Position numbers and translations under genes: made by a program
Assembly (NCBI GenBank): GCA_033398695.1
Contig: CM065802.1
Coordinates: forward strand, 205,425,096-205,489,095
Length of the DNA: 64,000 bases
Source: Orobanche coerulescens
Lineage: Eukaryota; Streptophyta; Magnoliopsida; Lamiales; Orobanchaceae
Direction of reading: 5' to 3'
In this document: in pieces, positions 45,681 to 56,729 of the stretch
How positions within the stretch are numbered: the stretch's first letter is position 1
Layout of the letters: each line of letters opens with the position of its first letter
Notes under the pieces: generated by a model
Told to the model about the DNA's origin: nothing
Database searches by the model: none
The model's input: the letters and a program-made list of their open reading frames with translations, nothing else

Positions 45681-48600
45681 GTCAAACAACTCGGGATAAC
45701 TCTCCCGCATACTATCCTCGGTTTCCCAAGTAGCCTCTTCGACTCCGTGTCTAGACCACTGAATTTTAACCAAAGGAATCGTCTTATTCCTCAACTGTTT
45801 GATTCGCCGCTCTAGAACTCGAATAGGACGTTCCTCATATGAATGATCGTCGGCGATCTCGATTTCGTCAACCGAGTATGTGACTCGGGTCGGCAACATA
45901 CTTCCGCAATCGAGAGACATGAAACACATTATGAATTCGGCTCAACGCCGGAGGTAAAGCCAATCGATAAGCTAACTCGCCCACTCGATCCAAAATCTCA
46001 AACGGTCCAATGAATCTCGGACTCAACTTTCCTCTTTCCAAAACGGAAAATACCTCGACTGGGATACCTTGACCAAAACGTGGTCACCCGTCTCGAACTC
46101 TAGTGGTCGACGACGATTATCCGCATAGATTTCGCCGACTGAAATACAACATACGACTCCGATTAAAGCTACCTTCTCCCGGCGGCTATAAGCATATCGG
46201 GCTCGGTGCCGATTGATTCTGCACAAGTCATCCCAACACAAAGGAGACCGACAACGACGACCGCACAAGGCCTCGTAAGGTGCCATCTTAATGGAAGCAT
46301 GCCACTATTATTATACGTGAACTCGATCAATGGTAGTTGGGCTTCCCAATCGTCCTTCCAATCGAGGACGCATGCCCTCAACATGTCCTCTAGTGTCCGA
46401 ATAGTCCTCTCTCGATTGCCCGCTTGACCGAGGATGAAAGGCGATCGAGATTGAGCCGAGTTCCCATAGCACGATGAATCGATTTCCAAAAATGAGACAC
46501 AAATCGTCCGTCACGATCGGAAACGATACTCTTAGGAGTACTGCGGCCTCACTATCTCCTTGATGAACAATCGAGCCAGCCTCTCAGACCCCACGTATCC
46601 TTGATCTCAAGGAAATGAGCTGATTTTGTTAGGCGGTCCACGATCACCCGGATCGTGTTCATGCCACGACGACTCGTCGGCAAACTCGTGATGAAATCCA
46701 TAGAAATGTCTTCCCACTTCCACTCGGGAATAGGAAGAGGTTTCAGATACCCGCCGGCCGATGTTCAATCTTAACTTGTTGACAGTTAAGCATCTCGAAA
46801 CGACTCGCGACTTCTCGCTTCATATTACTCCACCAAGAATTGCTTTCAAGTCCTTGTACATCTTGCCGGATCCGGATGAACAGAATAAGGGGTAGCATGA
46901 GCTTCTCTCAAAATCGAGTTTTTCAACTCGTCATCCACGGCACGCACAACCGATTCTTAAATCTCAAAAGTCCATCCTCGTGGACCACGAATCCGTGGGC
47001 TTTCCCCGAGCCACATCCTCTCGGATGCGCAACAATGATGGGTCCGAACTCGATTCTCTCGGATTGCATCCTCAAGAGATGATGAAATCTCTAACATACA
47101 AAGTCTGTCCCCGAACTCGCCGGCTGCACTCGATCTCGGGTCTAAGGAGTTCCCGCCAAGCTCCTTCGAATCGTTAAACGGGCAAGCATCTCGCTCCCGA
47201 ACGGACTTACGACTCAAGGCATCGGCGACAACATTCGCCTTGCCCGGTGGTAAAGGATCTCGATATCATAATCTTTGATTAATTCCAACCACTGCCTCTC
47301 GGCGCATATTTAACTCCTTCGAGTAAATATATACTTTAAGCTCTTATGATCGGTGAATATCTCGATGTAACGCCATAAAGATAATGACGCCAAATCTTCA
47401 AAGCGAACACCACTACCGCTAACTCCGTGTCGTGGGTCGGATAATTAACCTCGTAAGGCCTCAATTGCCGTGAAGCATAGGCAATAACTTTCTGCTCGCA
47501 TGAGCACACATCCGAGACCCCGTCCGACGCATCACTATAGACCACAAATCCTTCCGTCCTCGCGGCAAGGAAAGTACAGTCTTGACATTAACCGACTCTT
47601 GAGTTCCTCAAAACTCCGCTGACACGTGTCGGACCACGTGTATTTCTTATCCTTTCGCAAAAGGTTCGTCAATGGTTGAGCAATTTTGGAAAATCCTTCC
47701 ACAAATCGCCGATAATAACCCGCTAGTCCGAGGAAACTCCGGATTTCCTTAACATTCTTCTGAGGTAACCAATCTCGAATAGCCTCCGTCTTCTGAGGGT
47801 CGACACGAACTCCGTCTGATGAGATTACATGTCCGAGAAAAGTCACTTCGGACATCCAGAACTCACATTTGGAAAACTTTCCAAACAGTTGCTCTCGTCT
47901 CAACACGTCGAGAACCTGATGAAGATAAACCTCGTGATCCTCTCGGTTACGAGAATAAATCAAAATATCGTCGATGAAGACAACAACAAACTGATCCAAA
48001 AAGTCGATGAAAACCCGATTCATCAATTCCATGAATACCGCAGGTGCATTAGTTAGCCCGAACGGCATAACTACGAACTCATAATGACCATAGCGTGTTC
48101 GAAACGCCGTCCTCGCGATATCCGACTCTCGAATCCGAATCGGTGATATCCAGATCTTAAGTCGATCTTGGAAAATACCAAGCTCCCGAAGTTGATCTAA
48201 GAGATCGTCAATACGGGGTAAGTGATACTTATTCTTTATCGTCACACTGTTCAACTCACGATAATCAATACATAATCGTAATGAACCATCCTTCTTCTTG
48301 ACTAACAACACTGGTGCTCCCACGGGACGCACTCTAGATATAACCTTTCTCGAACAACTCCTCAAGTTGGTTCTTTAATTCCCGCATTTCGGTGGGGCCA
48401 TCCAGACGGTGCCTTCGATATCGGGACGACTGTGCTCCAACTCAATCGTGAATTCCACATCTCTCTCGTGGAGGCAAACCAGTAACTCGTGCGGAAAACA
48501 TCGGCATATTCCCTCACCACCGGAATATCCGTTAACATTACTGATGACTTCTCGGTTTTGGCCATATAGCACCAATAACCGACACATCCCTGATTGAGTA

Positions 48601-50340
48601 ACCTTACTGCTTTCATCAAATTAATGACCTTACCGGAACAGCCGGGATTACCTCCCTGAAACACACATTCGACTCCATCGTCTGAAATGATAGTGACCAA
48701 ACGCTTTCGGACACTAATGATGGCATCGTGACGGTCCATCCAATCGATACCCAAGATGACGTCGTCCCTCGGCAAATCTACTACGATTAGGTCCGCTGGC
48801 CATACACGACCATGAAACTGAATCGGACAATTCTGAATCTCACGACTTCCGATAATTCGTCTACCATCAGGTAGGCCAATGACATAAGGCTCACAACTAG
48901 TAGCACTACCCAGACGTAGTCTACTCAAACATGACTCGGAAATGAATGAATGAGATGCACCAGTATCAAAAAGGGTACACACAGGTTGAGATAGAATAAC
49001 GAGTGTACCTGAGATCATCCGGGCCTCGGGATCATCGGTCTTCTTCATCTCATAAATTCGGGGCTTGCCGGCCCCCGAACCGGATGCTCCCGTCTGATAG
49101 CTCTTGGCTCCGCCTTTAGCTCCTGTCGTCTTGAACGACGCTGAGTGAGTGGCCTGATTCTGCACCCCTGAATGACCTGGGGCTTGAGATGACGCCGGAG
49201 TGGGTTCAGAGTCCATACGGCAAAAACGGGCCCTATGTCCAGCAATCCCACAGTTGTGGCACGTGATGCATCGCTTGACACTTGGTGCTGAAATGACCTG
49301 TTCTTCACAGTTGAAACAAGTGATGGCCGAATCGCCGCCGCGATCGAGATTCCGCGGTTTAGACGCCAGGAGGTCGCTCGAAAAGTAGAGCCCGCCGCGG
49401 TTTCTTGAAAGTGGCACGACTACCGCCGATCGACACGGTTCTTGGACTTCTTGCTAGCGACGAAGGTTGCCGCTTAGCAATTTCCTTAGCCGTAAGCTCG
49501 TAAGTAAGAGCCTTCTCAATGAACTCGCCAGAGTGGCACGCTTATGATTAAGCAAATCAAGTCTCATACGGGGTTTCACCTCTTGTCAAAATACTTGATC
49601 TTGTCCGCTTCCGAGTGAATGATAGATGAGGCGAACGGAAGAAGTTCTCGAAATTTTTCGGCGATGGCGAGAACGTCATCATCCGCCGAAAGGTCTGGGA
49701 GTGAGTAATTCCGACAACTTGGCCTCCCCGAGTGGGGCCGGATAGTACCTCTCCATCATGAGAGTCTTGAATCGATCCCAAGTACATGTTCCGTCTGTGG
49801 GTCTCAACGATAACCACCATGAATGAGCGCTCTTACCGAGATAGTAAGCCGCAATCGAAACTTTATGCCCTTCGGGGCAATCCACCATAGCAAACAACTT
49901 CTCAAAATGCTCAAGCCGGTGAACAATATCCGCCGCTCGGATGAGCCCTCAAAAGTAGGTGGTCGGGCGAGAGATATCGCTAATGATATTGCTTACACCC
50001 CTCTCTTGCCTCTCGAGGTGGCGGCGAGGAGCTCGCCGATTTTGATTGACGGAGTTATGCATCGTCTCCATCAACCGAGCCATCTCGGGTCATTTGGGCC
50101 ATCATGCCCCGCATAAATGCGAGTGGGTCGACCGAACACCCTCGACCGAGCCGTGTCCTCGGTACGACTCCTCGACGTGAATGATCGCGTCTGTGTGAGT
50201 GAGTGGCAGCGCGCCGCTCGATGAGTTAGCATTATTCTGGCATTTGCACGGTATTCGCACGAGTTCTCGGATTCGGCCCGCTCCACGGCCTCGTCCTCCA
50301 CGTCCTCTGCCACCCTCTCCATACCGAAGTGGAAAGCCAT
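45672..50340 (-). pseudogene. Tekay2 gag-pol polyprotein, frameshifted
   Basis: Minus-strand order: gag N-terminus (50340-50071), gag core with WWLSLRPT and FKTLMMERYYP (49897-49679), zinc knuckle CHNCGIAGHRARFC (near 49270-49230) and protease LFDTGASHSFI ... ILGIDWMDRHDAII (49417-48600). RT (48365-47535) has [24 protein letters not shown] and [10 protein letters not shown]. RNase H follows ([21 protein letters not shown], 47545-47336), then integrase (47217-46023: [34 protein letters not shown]) and a chromodomain-like tail (IQWSRHGVEEATWE, stop at 45675). RT keeps both catalytic aspartates. At least seven frame changes separate the pieces. Several lie at CAG/CTG sites, so some may be sequencing errors rather than mutations. 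Confidence 0.9.
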
Positions 50341-50811
50341 ATGATGATTATATTTCTCGCATGAGTATCACATTATGATTATATTATGAAATGATGAAAA
50401 TGAGCATACGCGCTCAAATACAACGATTACATGAATGATTAGTTGACGTGACATGATTTCATGAAATTCGAAATGATTATCTTGAACAATTTAACAAGAT
50501 TGATGATATGATCTTCAAGATCAACAACTGAGTAATGAAATGAATTGAGTGATTAATAAGTTAACATTATCGACTTGATCACAATTGAAATTGATGAATG
50601 AGGATTGTTAACTGATGAATTATGAATGAATGATTATTGCCAGAAATTATACCATGGCATCAGAAATCTTACAGTTCTTGGTCTGATTGGCTCGGCATTT
50701 GCACAGGTCACACGTGACGCGAAAGTCCAATGATACTAGTTCGATGACGATGATTTCAAATGAGACATGACTTGGAGGGTAGTATTCAAAACCACGCTCC
50801 GATACCAACTC
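50341..50811 (-). other. Tekay2 5' leader with primer binding site
   Basis: Non-coding. The minus strand has TGGTATCGGAGC at 50807-50796, a few bases from the 5' LTR. The rest is AT-rich. Confidence 0.75.
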
Positions 50812-52952
50812 TGTAACACCCCAAACCAGGCGGATATTACAGTGCCGTGGACCCCCAACTGGGACCCACCAGGCGAATGAAAAAGGATGAATTACACAGG
50901 GTAAATGTAGTACCGAACCACATTATAACATCAATTACTCCGATTAGGAGTTTCATACAACACACCCAGGATAATATAGAATACTTGTGTATCTTATGTG
51001 ACGATAAAATACACGACACTGAATGAAATGAGTATTTGAAAGGAATGTCTGCAGCGGAATAATAAAGAAAACATAAATGACTGAATAAATGACTGAAAGG
51101 ATTGGGGCCCCCTTTTAGTATCACTGGGACTCTCCGCCGTCAACGTGCTCTCCTGCGCCTTTGCCTTGCCATGACCTGAAAAACAATATCCCCAAACGGG
51201 TCGGTTATACTGAACAACAATCCTCAAGGGTTGAAAATACACAATCAAGATATATACGAAATTATGAGTTATCTGTCGAACATACGCAATCAAACATGCT
51301 ATATAAATCGACTATCAGTACGGCTCAAAGGAATGGCGCCACACTACGTCCGGGATGGAAATGTGTCCGTGCACAAGCCACCAACGATCAAACACGCGTG
51401 GTCTTGTACCTAATCAGTCTCACGAGCAATCGACTCGTGTGCACAGTCCAATGTGAGGCCAACAACCAACACACGACCATAATGTGCCCGACATGATAAT
51501 CCTACACATACCAATCTCAAATCCCCAAGAAGTGCTTCAAATCAATAAAACATCTCCAATACGATCAATAGTCCGTTAAGAATATCCAAAAACGTGATTA
51601 TAACAACTATTAATCGGAAATCCCCAAATCCAACTCGATATTCAAAGTGTTCTAGAATAAATCCCTCAAAAATCCAATGAATCCTTATACAAACTCATAA
51701 TCATATACATATCCCTTCATAAAACATGATTATAACGTCCAAAACATCATATCTCAACACAAAATCGAAATCCAAGGTGTTGAAGAAATTACCTCTTGAA
51801 GATCTAACCACTTCGATCCGATGAACACGAGTTATAACGAGTACCCAAGCTTCCCAAAGGAATGAAGATGATGAAGATTACACACTCCAGTGATTGATGA
51901 TGATAAAAACTCTCTCTCAACCCTCTCTCGGATGAAGAAGGAAAAAGAAAAGTGAAGTGAAATGACCCGGCCAAGTCATTAAAATGCTGCGGAAGTTACG
52001 GCCGTAACTCGGCCCTCTTACGGCCGTAACTTTCCAAGTCAACGGCCTTACGGCCGTAATCGCCAACTCAAATGCGGCCGTAACTCGGCCGTCAAAGCTT
52101 CGCCGACACTTACGGCCGTAATCGATCTGAGTTACAGGCGTAACCCGCCTTCGTCAAAAACATCCATCGACACCCTTACGGCGTAACCGCACACCTTACG
52201 GCCGTAACTCGATGATACGGCCGTATCCGGCCAAATCTTACGGCGTAAGCCCTCTTCGTCAGCGGCCGGGCACCAGCACTGCCGCGTCTGGCCAGAATCG
52301 CCAACTGCGGCCGTGCACCGCCTCGACTTACGGCCGTATGCCGCAACCCTACGGCCGTAAGTCACCCCGTCGACAACACCCAAAACTTACGAACACCACT
52401 TACGGCCGTATCTCACCATCCTTACGGCCGTAACTCATCTTCGGCCGAAAATGTCTCGGTAGCTGCTTTGACGCGACGGCCAGTAAAGCCCGACCTTACG
52501 GCCGTGCACCGCTCAACTTACGGCCGTACCACATGACCTTACGGCAGTAAGTCCCTTTAGTCCAAAATGCCTGAAACACGAACCCTTGTTACGGCCGTAA
52601 ACCAAAGTCCTTACGGCCGTAACTCGATGCTGGCCAAGTTGAAAATTCCGATAACTCCGATTCCACGATACGACTGATGAATGATCCGACATAACATACG
52701 AATGTGAAAATGAACAAGTCTAACACAAGCCACGGATGATGCTCCCAGTACGACTACCAAACACGATGAAAATAATAATACTCCCGTCGATCTCTAAACG
52801 GAGATGACATGACGATCGGTAACTGATATACGATTGCAACATGCCAACATTGAACGCAAATGAGTGATTATTAATGAGTGAGAATTACTGAGTGACAATT
52901 ACAGACTGATAATTACTGAATGAAAATGAATGAATTACAACCGGGTATTACA
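50812..52952 (-). repeat. Tekay2 5' LTR
   Basis: 2141 bp, colinear with the 3' LTR. Palindrome array at 51996-52622 with about eight exact TTACGGCCGTAA copies. Confidence 0.92.
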
Positions 52953-52957
52953 CCGCG

Positions 52958-53602
52958 TTTTTCTTTCTGGCCGTTTTTTTTTTTTTTTGCTTTTTCTCTT
53001 TTTTTTTTCTTTTTTCGCCCTTTATTTATATTTCATTTTTATTCGAAACAATCTCCAATGTACTTCACACTCTTTCAGTTTCAACGAAAGCTCTTGATCT
53101 CCACAATACTCTTATGAACATCGGTCCCTATGTGTCACACATCTAGTTCACAATTAAATCTTTGACTAGAGGGTGCAAATGGATGAGCCATCAGTAAGAA
53201 TGGATAATGGCTAAAGTAATGTGCTTGATCAAAGAAATAGGCTAAGGCTCAATGAGGCTTCTAAGGATAAAATGTAATGGGTGAGAAAATATAAGCCAAT
53301 AAGGGGTTAATCCTAATTGCCTTTATCATCTTAATGCAAGAGTTTATGAATGTAGTCTCGAAATGTATAAATGAGCAAGTTCTAGAATGAACACAATATA
53401 TTTGACCACACAACAAAAAATATAGAGCATATATATAAGGATTTCTCTAAGGCTCAAAACTCACGAAAAGGGTGTTGTGTACTGAATCCCATACACCTTC
53501 ATCCAAATCTATTATCAAAATCAGTGAAACATGCCAAAAATGATTTTATCACTAACGTTTTCTCAAGAAAATGGTGCCGTGATTTTCAACTTCTTTTCTT
53601 AT

Positions 53603-53635
<33 letters not shown>

Positions 53636-54040
53636 CTTCCCCCACACTTAGTGATAAACAATATCCTTATTGTGTAAAAAGAACAATGGAGTAAGGGTTT
53701 AAACAAGGCTTCCCTATTTATGAAAGATGACGCTTCGCTCAAGCCTTTATTGGACCTGCAAGAAATAAGTGTGGCAAAATAACAAAAGAAAATATATACC
53801 CGGAAGTATAACACAAACAACCTAGATGCGCTTTAAGAGAGTCTGAAGAGTCGCCTTATGCTGCCATCAATGCTTTTATTAAAAACAAACGAGAAAAAGT
53901 ACAGTAATAGAAGCAACAATACATAAATCGTGGATAGATGCGCGTCACGAGGTCGAAAAGAAACTCTTTAAGGTGCCATCATTTTCACGATTTTTACACC
54001 CTCTAAAAAGTAAAAACAACAAGAGGAATGAAGTGGAATA
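52958..54040 (-). other. Non-coding, Athila-like interior then unassigned
   Basis: A T-rich tract at 52975-53012, AT-rich non-coding sequence, a TA microsatellite at 53604-53628, then CTTCCCCCACACTTAG (53635-53650). That last sequence is the same purine-tract type as at 42831. No LTR start follows it, so it may be an internal copy. Nothing is recognised between 53650 and 54040. Confidence 0.5.
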
Positions 54041-54690
54041 TCAGAGGGAAAGGAATGCATCAATTTTGCGTTTCCGCACAGTGAAATCTTCCATCCAAAT
54101 AATATTAGCTAGAGCTGGGTCTGGTTCAGGAACAAATGCAATAAGTTTTTTTATCAGCTCTTCTGGTGTTGTTTCAGCAACTATGATTCGTTTAGCACGC
54201 TCAGAAATAAAACCTTTTTCAGAAGAGTAGTTGATGAAAGATAGTAAACCATCGAAGAAACCATTGACATTTAGCAGACCTATTGGTTTCGTATGAATAT
54301 TTAGCTGGGCTCTGGTAACCACATGAAAAAGTTCCTCAAGAGTGCCAAAACCACCGGGAAGGGTGATAAAGGCATCAGCATTATTTGTCATGTGAGTTAT
54401 GCGGTCTTGCATATTCACAGCTCTGAACTCATCTCCAATGGTTGCTCCGGTGATTTTACTTTCAGCCACAGGTTTCGGAATAATTCCCAATACTTTTACT
54501 CCTTCCATATAGGCAGAAGCAGCAGCACGTCCCATCAATCCTAGACTTCCTCCTCCACATGAATGCATTTTTCTCCTAAGGTACGACCCAAGTTGTGGGC
54601 TGCTTCAGTAAAACAAGCCTCTTTTCCATGACTAGCTCCACCAAAAATGCAAATAGAGTTAAATCTTTTTGTGGAAGATGATGATTCTAT
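54041..54690 (-). pseudogene. LOG: LONELY GUY-type cytokinin riboside 5'-monophosphate phosphoribohydrolase, broken copy
   Basis: LOG enzymes release active cytokinin bases from their nucleotides in the cytosol or nucleus. The ORF 54568-54041 holds the family signature LPGGFGTLEELF (Gly-rich motif binding the phosphate), plus GGGSLGLMG, GIIPK, HTKPIGLLNV and LLSFI. The N-terminal part lies upstream in another frame (NSICIFGGASHGKEACFTEAA, 54670-54600), separated by a small deletion near 54560-54568. At the expected start (54688-54690) the codon reads ATA instead of ATG. A TATA box lies upstream (54774-54783). The coding sequence is uninterrupted where the LOG genes I know contain several introns, which suggests a retrocopy. 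The key Arg and the PGGxGTxxE Glu are retained. Confidence 0.82.
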
Positions 54691-54773
54691 TTTTTGAAAA
54701 AGAAAAGTATTTTAGAGAGAATAGGAAAAGAATACAAGTTTCAGGGATGCAGAAAAGAAAAAAATGCAATGTT

Positions 54774-54783
54774 TATTTATAGA
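54774..54783 (-). promoter_or_regulatory. TATA-like box upstream of the LOG copy
   Basis: Minus-strand CTATAAATAAAC about 85 bp upstream of the expected start codon. Confidence 0.5.
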
Positions 54784-56020
54784 TGCAAAATAAAGTAAAA
54801 AGCTTTATTAAATATGTGACCGCATTAATTTCGCCTCAACTACTCAATAGAATAATGAATTCATTTATTGCGTATCACATTTTTTATTCAGAAAATCTAA
54901 AAAAAACGATAAAAAGTAAACATACTCACGTGTATGTACAGTAGTTGTGATTGTGGCTCACATCTTCCTCTGATTTTACGTTCAGAAACGGCTTAAACGC
55001 CTTCTATGAGTCGGGGAGAAGCTTCTGACACGTCTTTAGTGTAACTATCGCAAGTGCACGATATAGTATCAAGTAGTAAGTGGACTTTTTGAGTCCAGTT
55101 TATCGATTCCACGAGGAAGTTAGGTTATATATTGAATTATACACTATTTAACTATTTGTTATAGAGATTTATATGATTAAAACACACAATTAAAGAGTTT
55201 GGTTTGACAATTACAATGAAAATGCAATAATAGTTTTAATATTCAAGGAAATGAAAGATTGCACTAATAATAGATTAATAAAAGATATAATGAAATAGTT
55301 GGGATTACAAACTTAGTTCATCATTAGTTATAGAAGATGTATAGGAGATCATAAGATGAATTTACTTATTATGTTGTGTAGATTCGATTTTCCTTAAAAA
55401 GATGGTTTCTCTTTCGAACTATAAAACGTCCCTTATATATTGAATCATTCCACTATATTTCTATGTTGATTGGCTTCAATACATAGCATTAGGTTTCATG
55501 AAAATAACTCAAAGAATCATCTAAGGTCTAGAGGTATATTTCTATCCCCTAGAACAACTTAGAGTGAAGATCATTTGATCTAATCAAACATATTTTCTTT
55601 CGAAACATATGAAGACCATAAATATCGTCATTTATTGGCCAAATAAATAAAGATAGGTAAAACAATGAAAATCACACACAATAATAAGTAATTCATAATA
55701 GATCTTTATACAAACTTAAATAACATGACTAACCTTGTTTATAATCCCAACTTAAGTAACTTAGCCCATTAAGGGTTTATTCAACATATTACAAGCTTGA
55801 GTGGTCATTAATAGTTGAAAAAAGGAAAGAATTGGTCCTAACTCGCTTAGTAGATAAAGGAGAAAGAAACAATAAACTCCCTCAACAACATAAACTAAAC
55901 CACACTTACACAAATCACTCAAGAACACAAGTGTGTTCTTCACACAAAAAGAAAAAATATTACAAAGTGAGAAAATAATAAGATGAATGATGAATAATGA
56001 TGGATCTAAGGGGTATATTT
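54784..56020 (-). other. Non-coding; probable Athila-type LTR fragment from about 55018
   Basis: From about 55018 the sequence has the CGCAAGTGCACGAT...TCGATTCCACGAGGAAG pattern seen at 13807 and 41534 in Athila-type LTRs, in the same orientation. No TATA or U3 is seen before Tekay3 starts at 56021, so it is probably cut there. 54784-55017 shows nothing recognised. Confidence 0.5.
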
Positions 56021-56729
56021 TGTAACACCCCCGATATATTCAGGAATATTACAGCGCCGTAAATCCTTTACATAAGAATTTACAAGGCTGATTAAAAGAA
56101 AAGACAATAATAGATACCGCTTTATGAAATTGCTGAAGTAAAATACAACCGTCTGGTTCAAAAACCGAAATACAAATATCCAATGAAGAGTTATTATTAC
56201 ATCACTAAAATCCAAACATTATAAACGGATGATGTACTCGAGTACTTATTGAAATAACCAACAAATAATAGACAGTAAACCCGGCCGGAACATCACTCTG
56301 CACCCTCGTCGTCATGCATCTCCAGTGGTTGTTTCCCCACTCTCCTGGATCCTGAACAAACACAATGTTCACCCCCGAAGGGGTTAGCACAATGATGCTA
56401 GTACAAGTACAATAATCATACAACAGTGATATAATCAACAATTATATCATAACAAGTTTCTCCAACGAGAATATCCACAACACATATCATATCATAACAG
56501 TTTCAACATACTGATGGTATTCCAACGATCCAGCGCACACAGCTATAGATTCCCATGATGATCCCGTCGGACCAACACATGGTGGAACTACCTGTCCAAC
56601 GATCCAGCGCACACAGCTATAGATTCCCATGATGATTCCCGTCGGATCAACGCATGGTGGACATATATTCACAACATATTTACACGATACCATCACATTA
56701 TAATTATCATAATATAAACAGTTCTAATT
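56021..56729 (-). repeat. Tekay3 3' LTR, left part
   Basis: Starts TGTAACACCCCCGAT. Two tandem units of about 68 bp with TCCAACGATCCAGCGCACAC and GATCCCGTCGGACCAA (56517-56660). Ends with TSD TAATT (56725-56729). Confidence 0.85.

Larger units (their letters stand above)
43507..52952 (-). mobile_element. Tekay2: complete Tekay-like chromovirus with broken frames
   Basis: LTRs 43507-45641 (3') and 50812-52952 (5'), exact TSD CCGCG (43502-43506 and 52953-52957), primer site at 50796-50807 (minus TGGTATCGGAGC, one base from the tRNA-Met form), polypurine tract 45642-45660, and all polyprotein domains in Tekay order. LTRs agree nearly throughout except in the palindrome array, so the insertion is recent, yet the coding region has many indels. 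Confidence 0.93.

Noticed and set aside
53604..53628. TA repeat as a possible replication or attachment site
   Set aside because: Simple microsatellite; no supporting features nearby.
41514..56020. Pairing of the LTR at 41514-42829 with the LTR-like sequence at 55018-56020 as one element
   Set aside because: They share the general Athila-type motif but not sequence along their length, so they are different families or the true partner is elsewhere.
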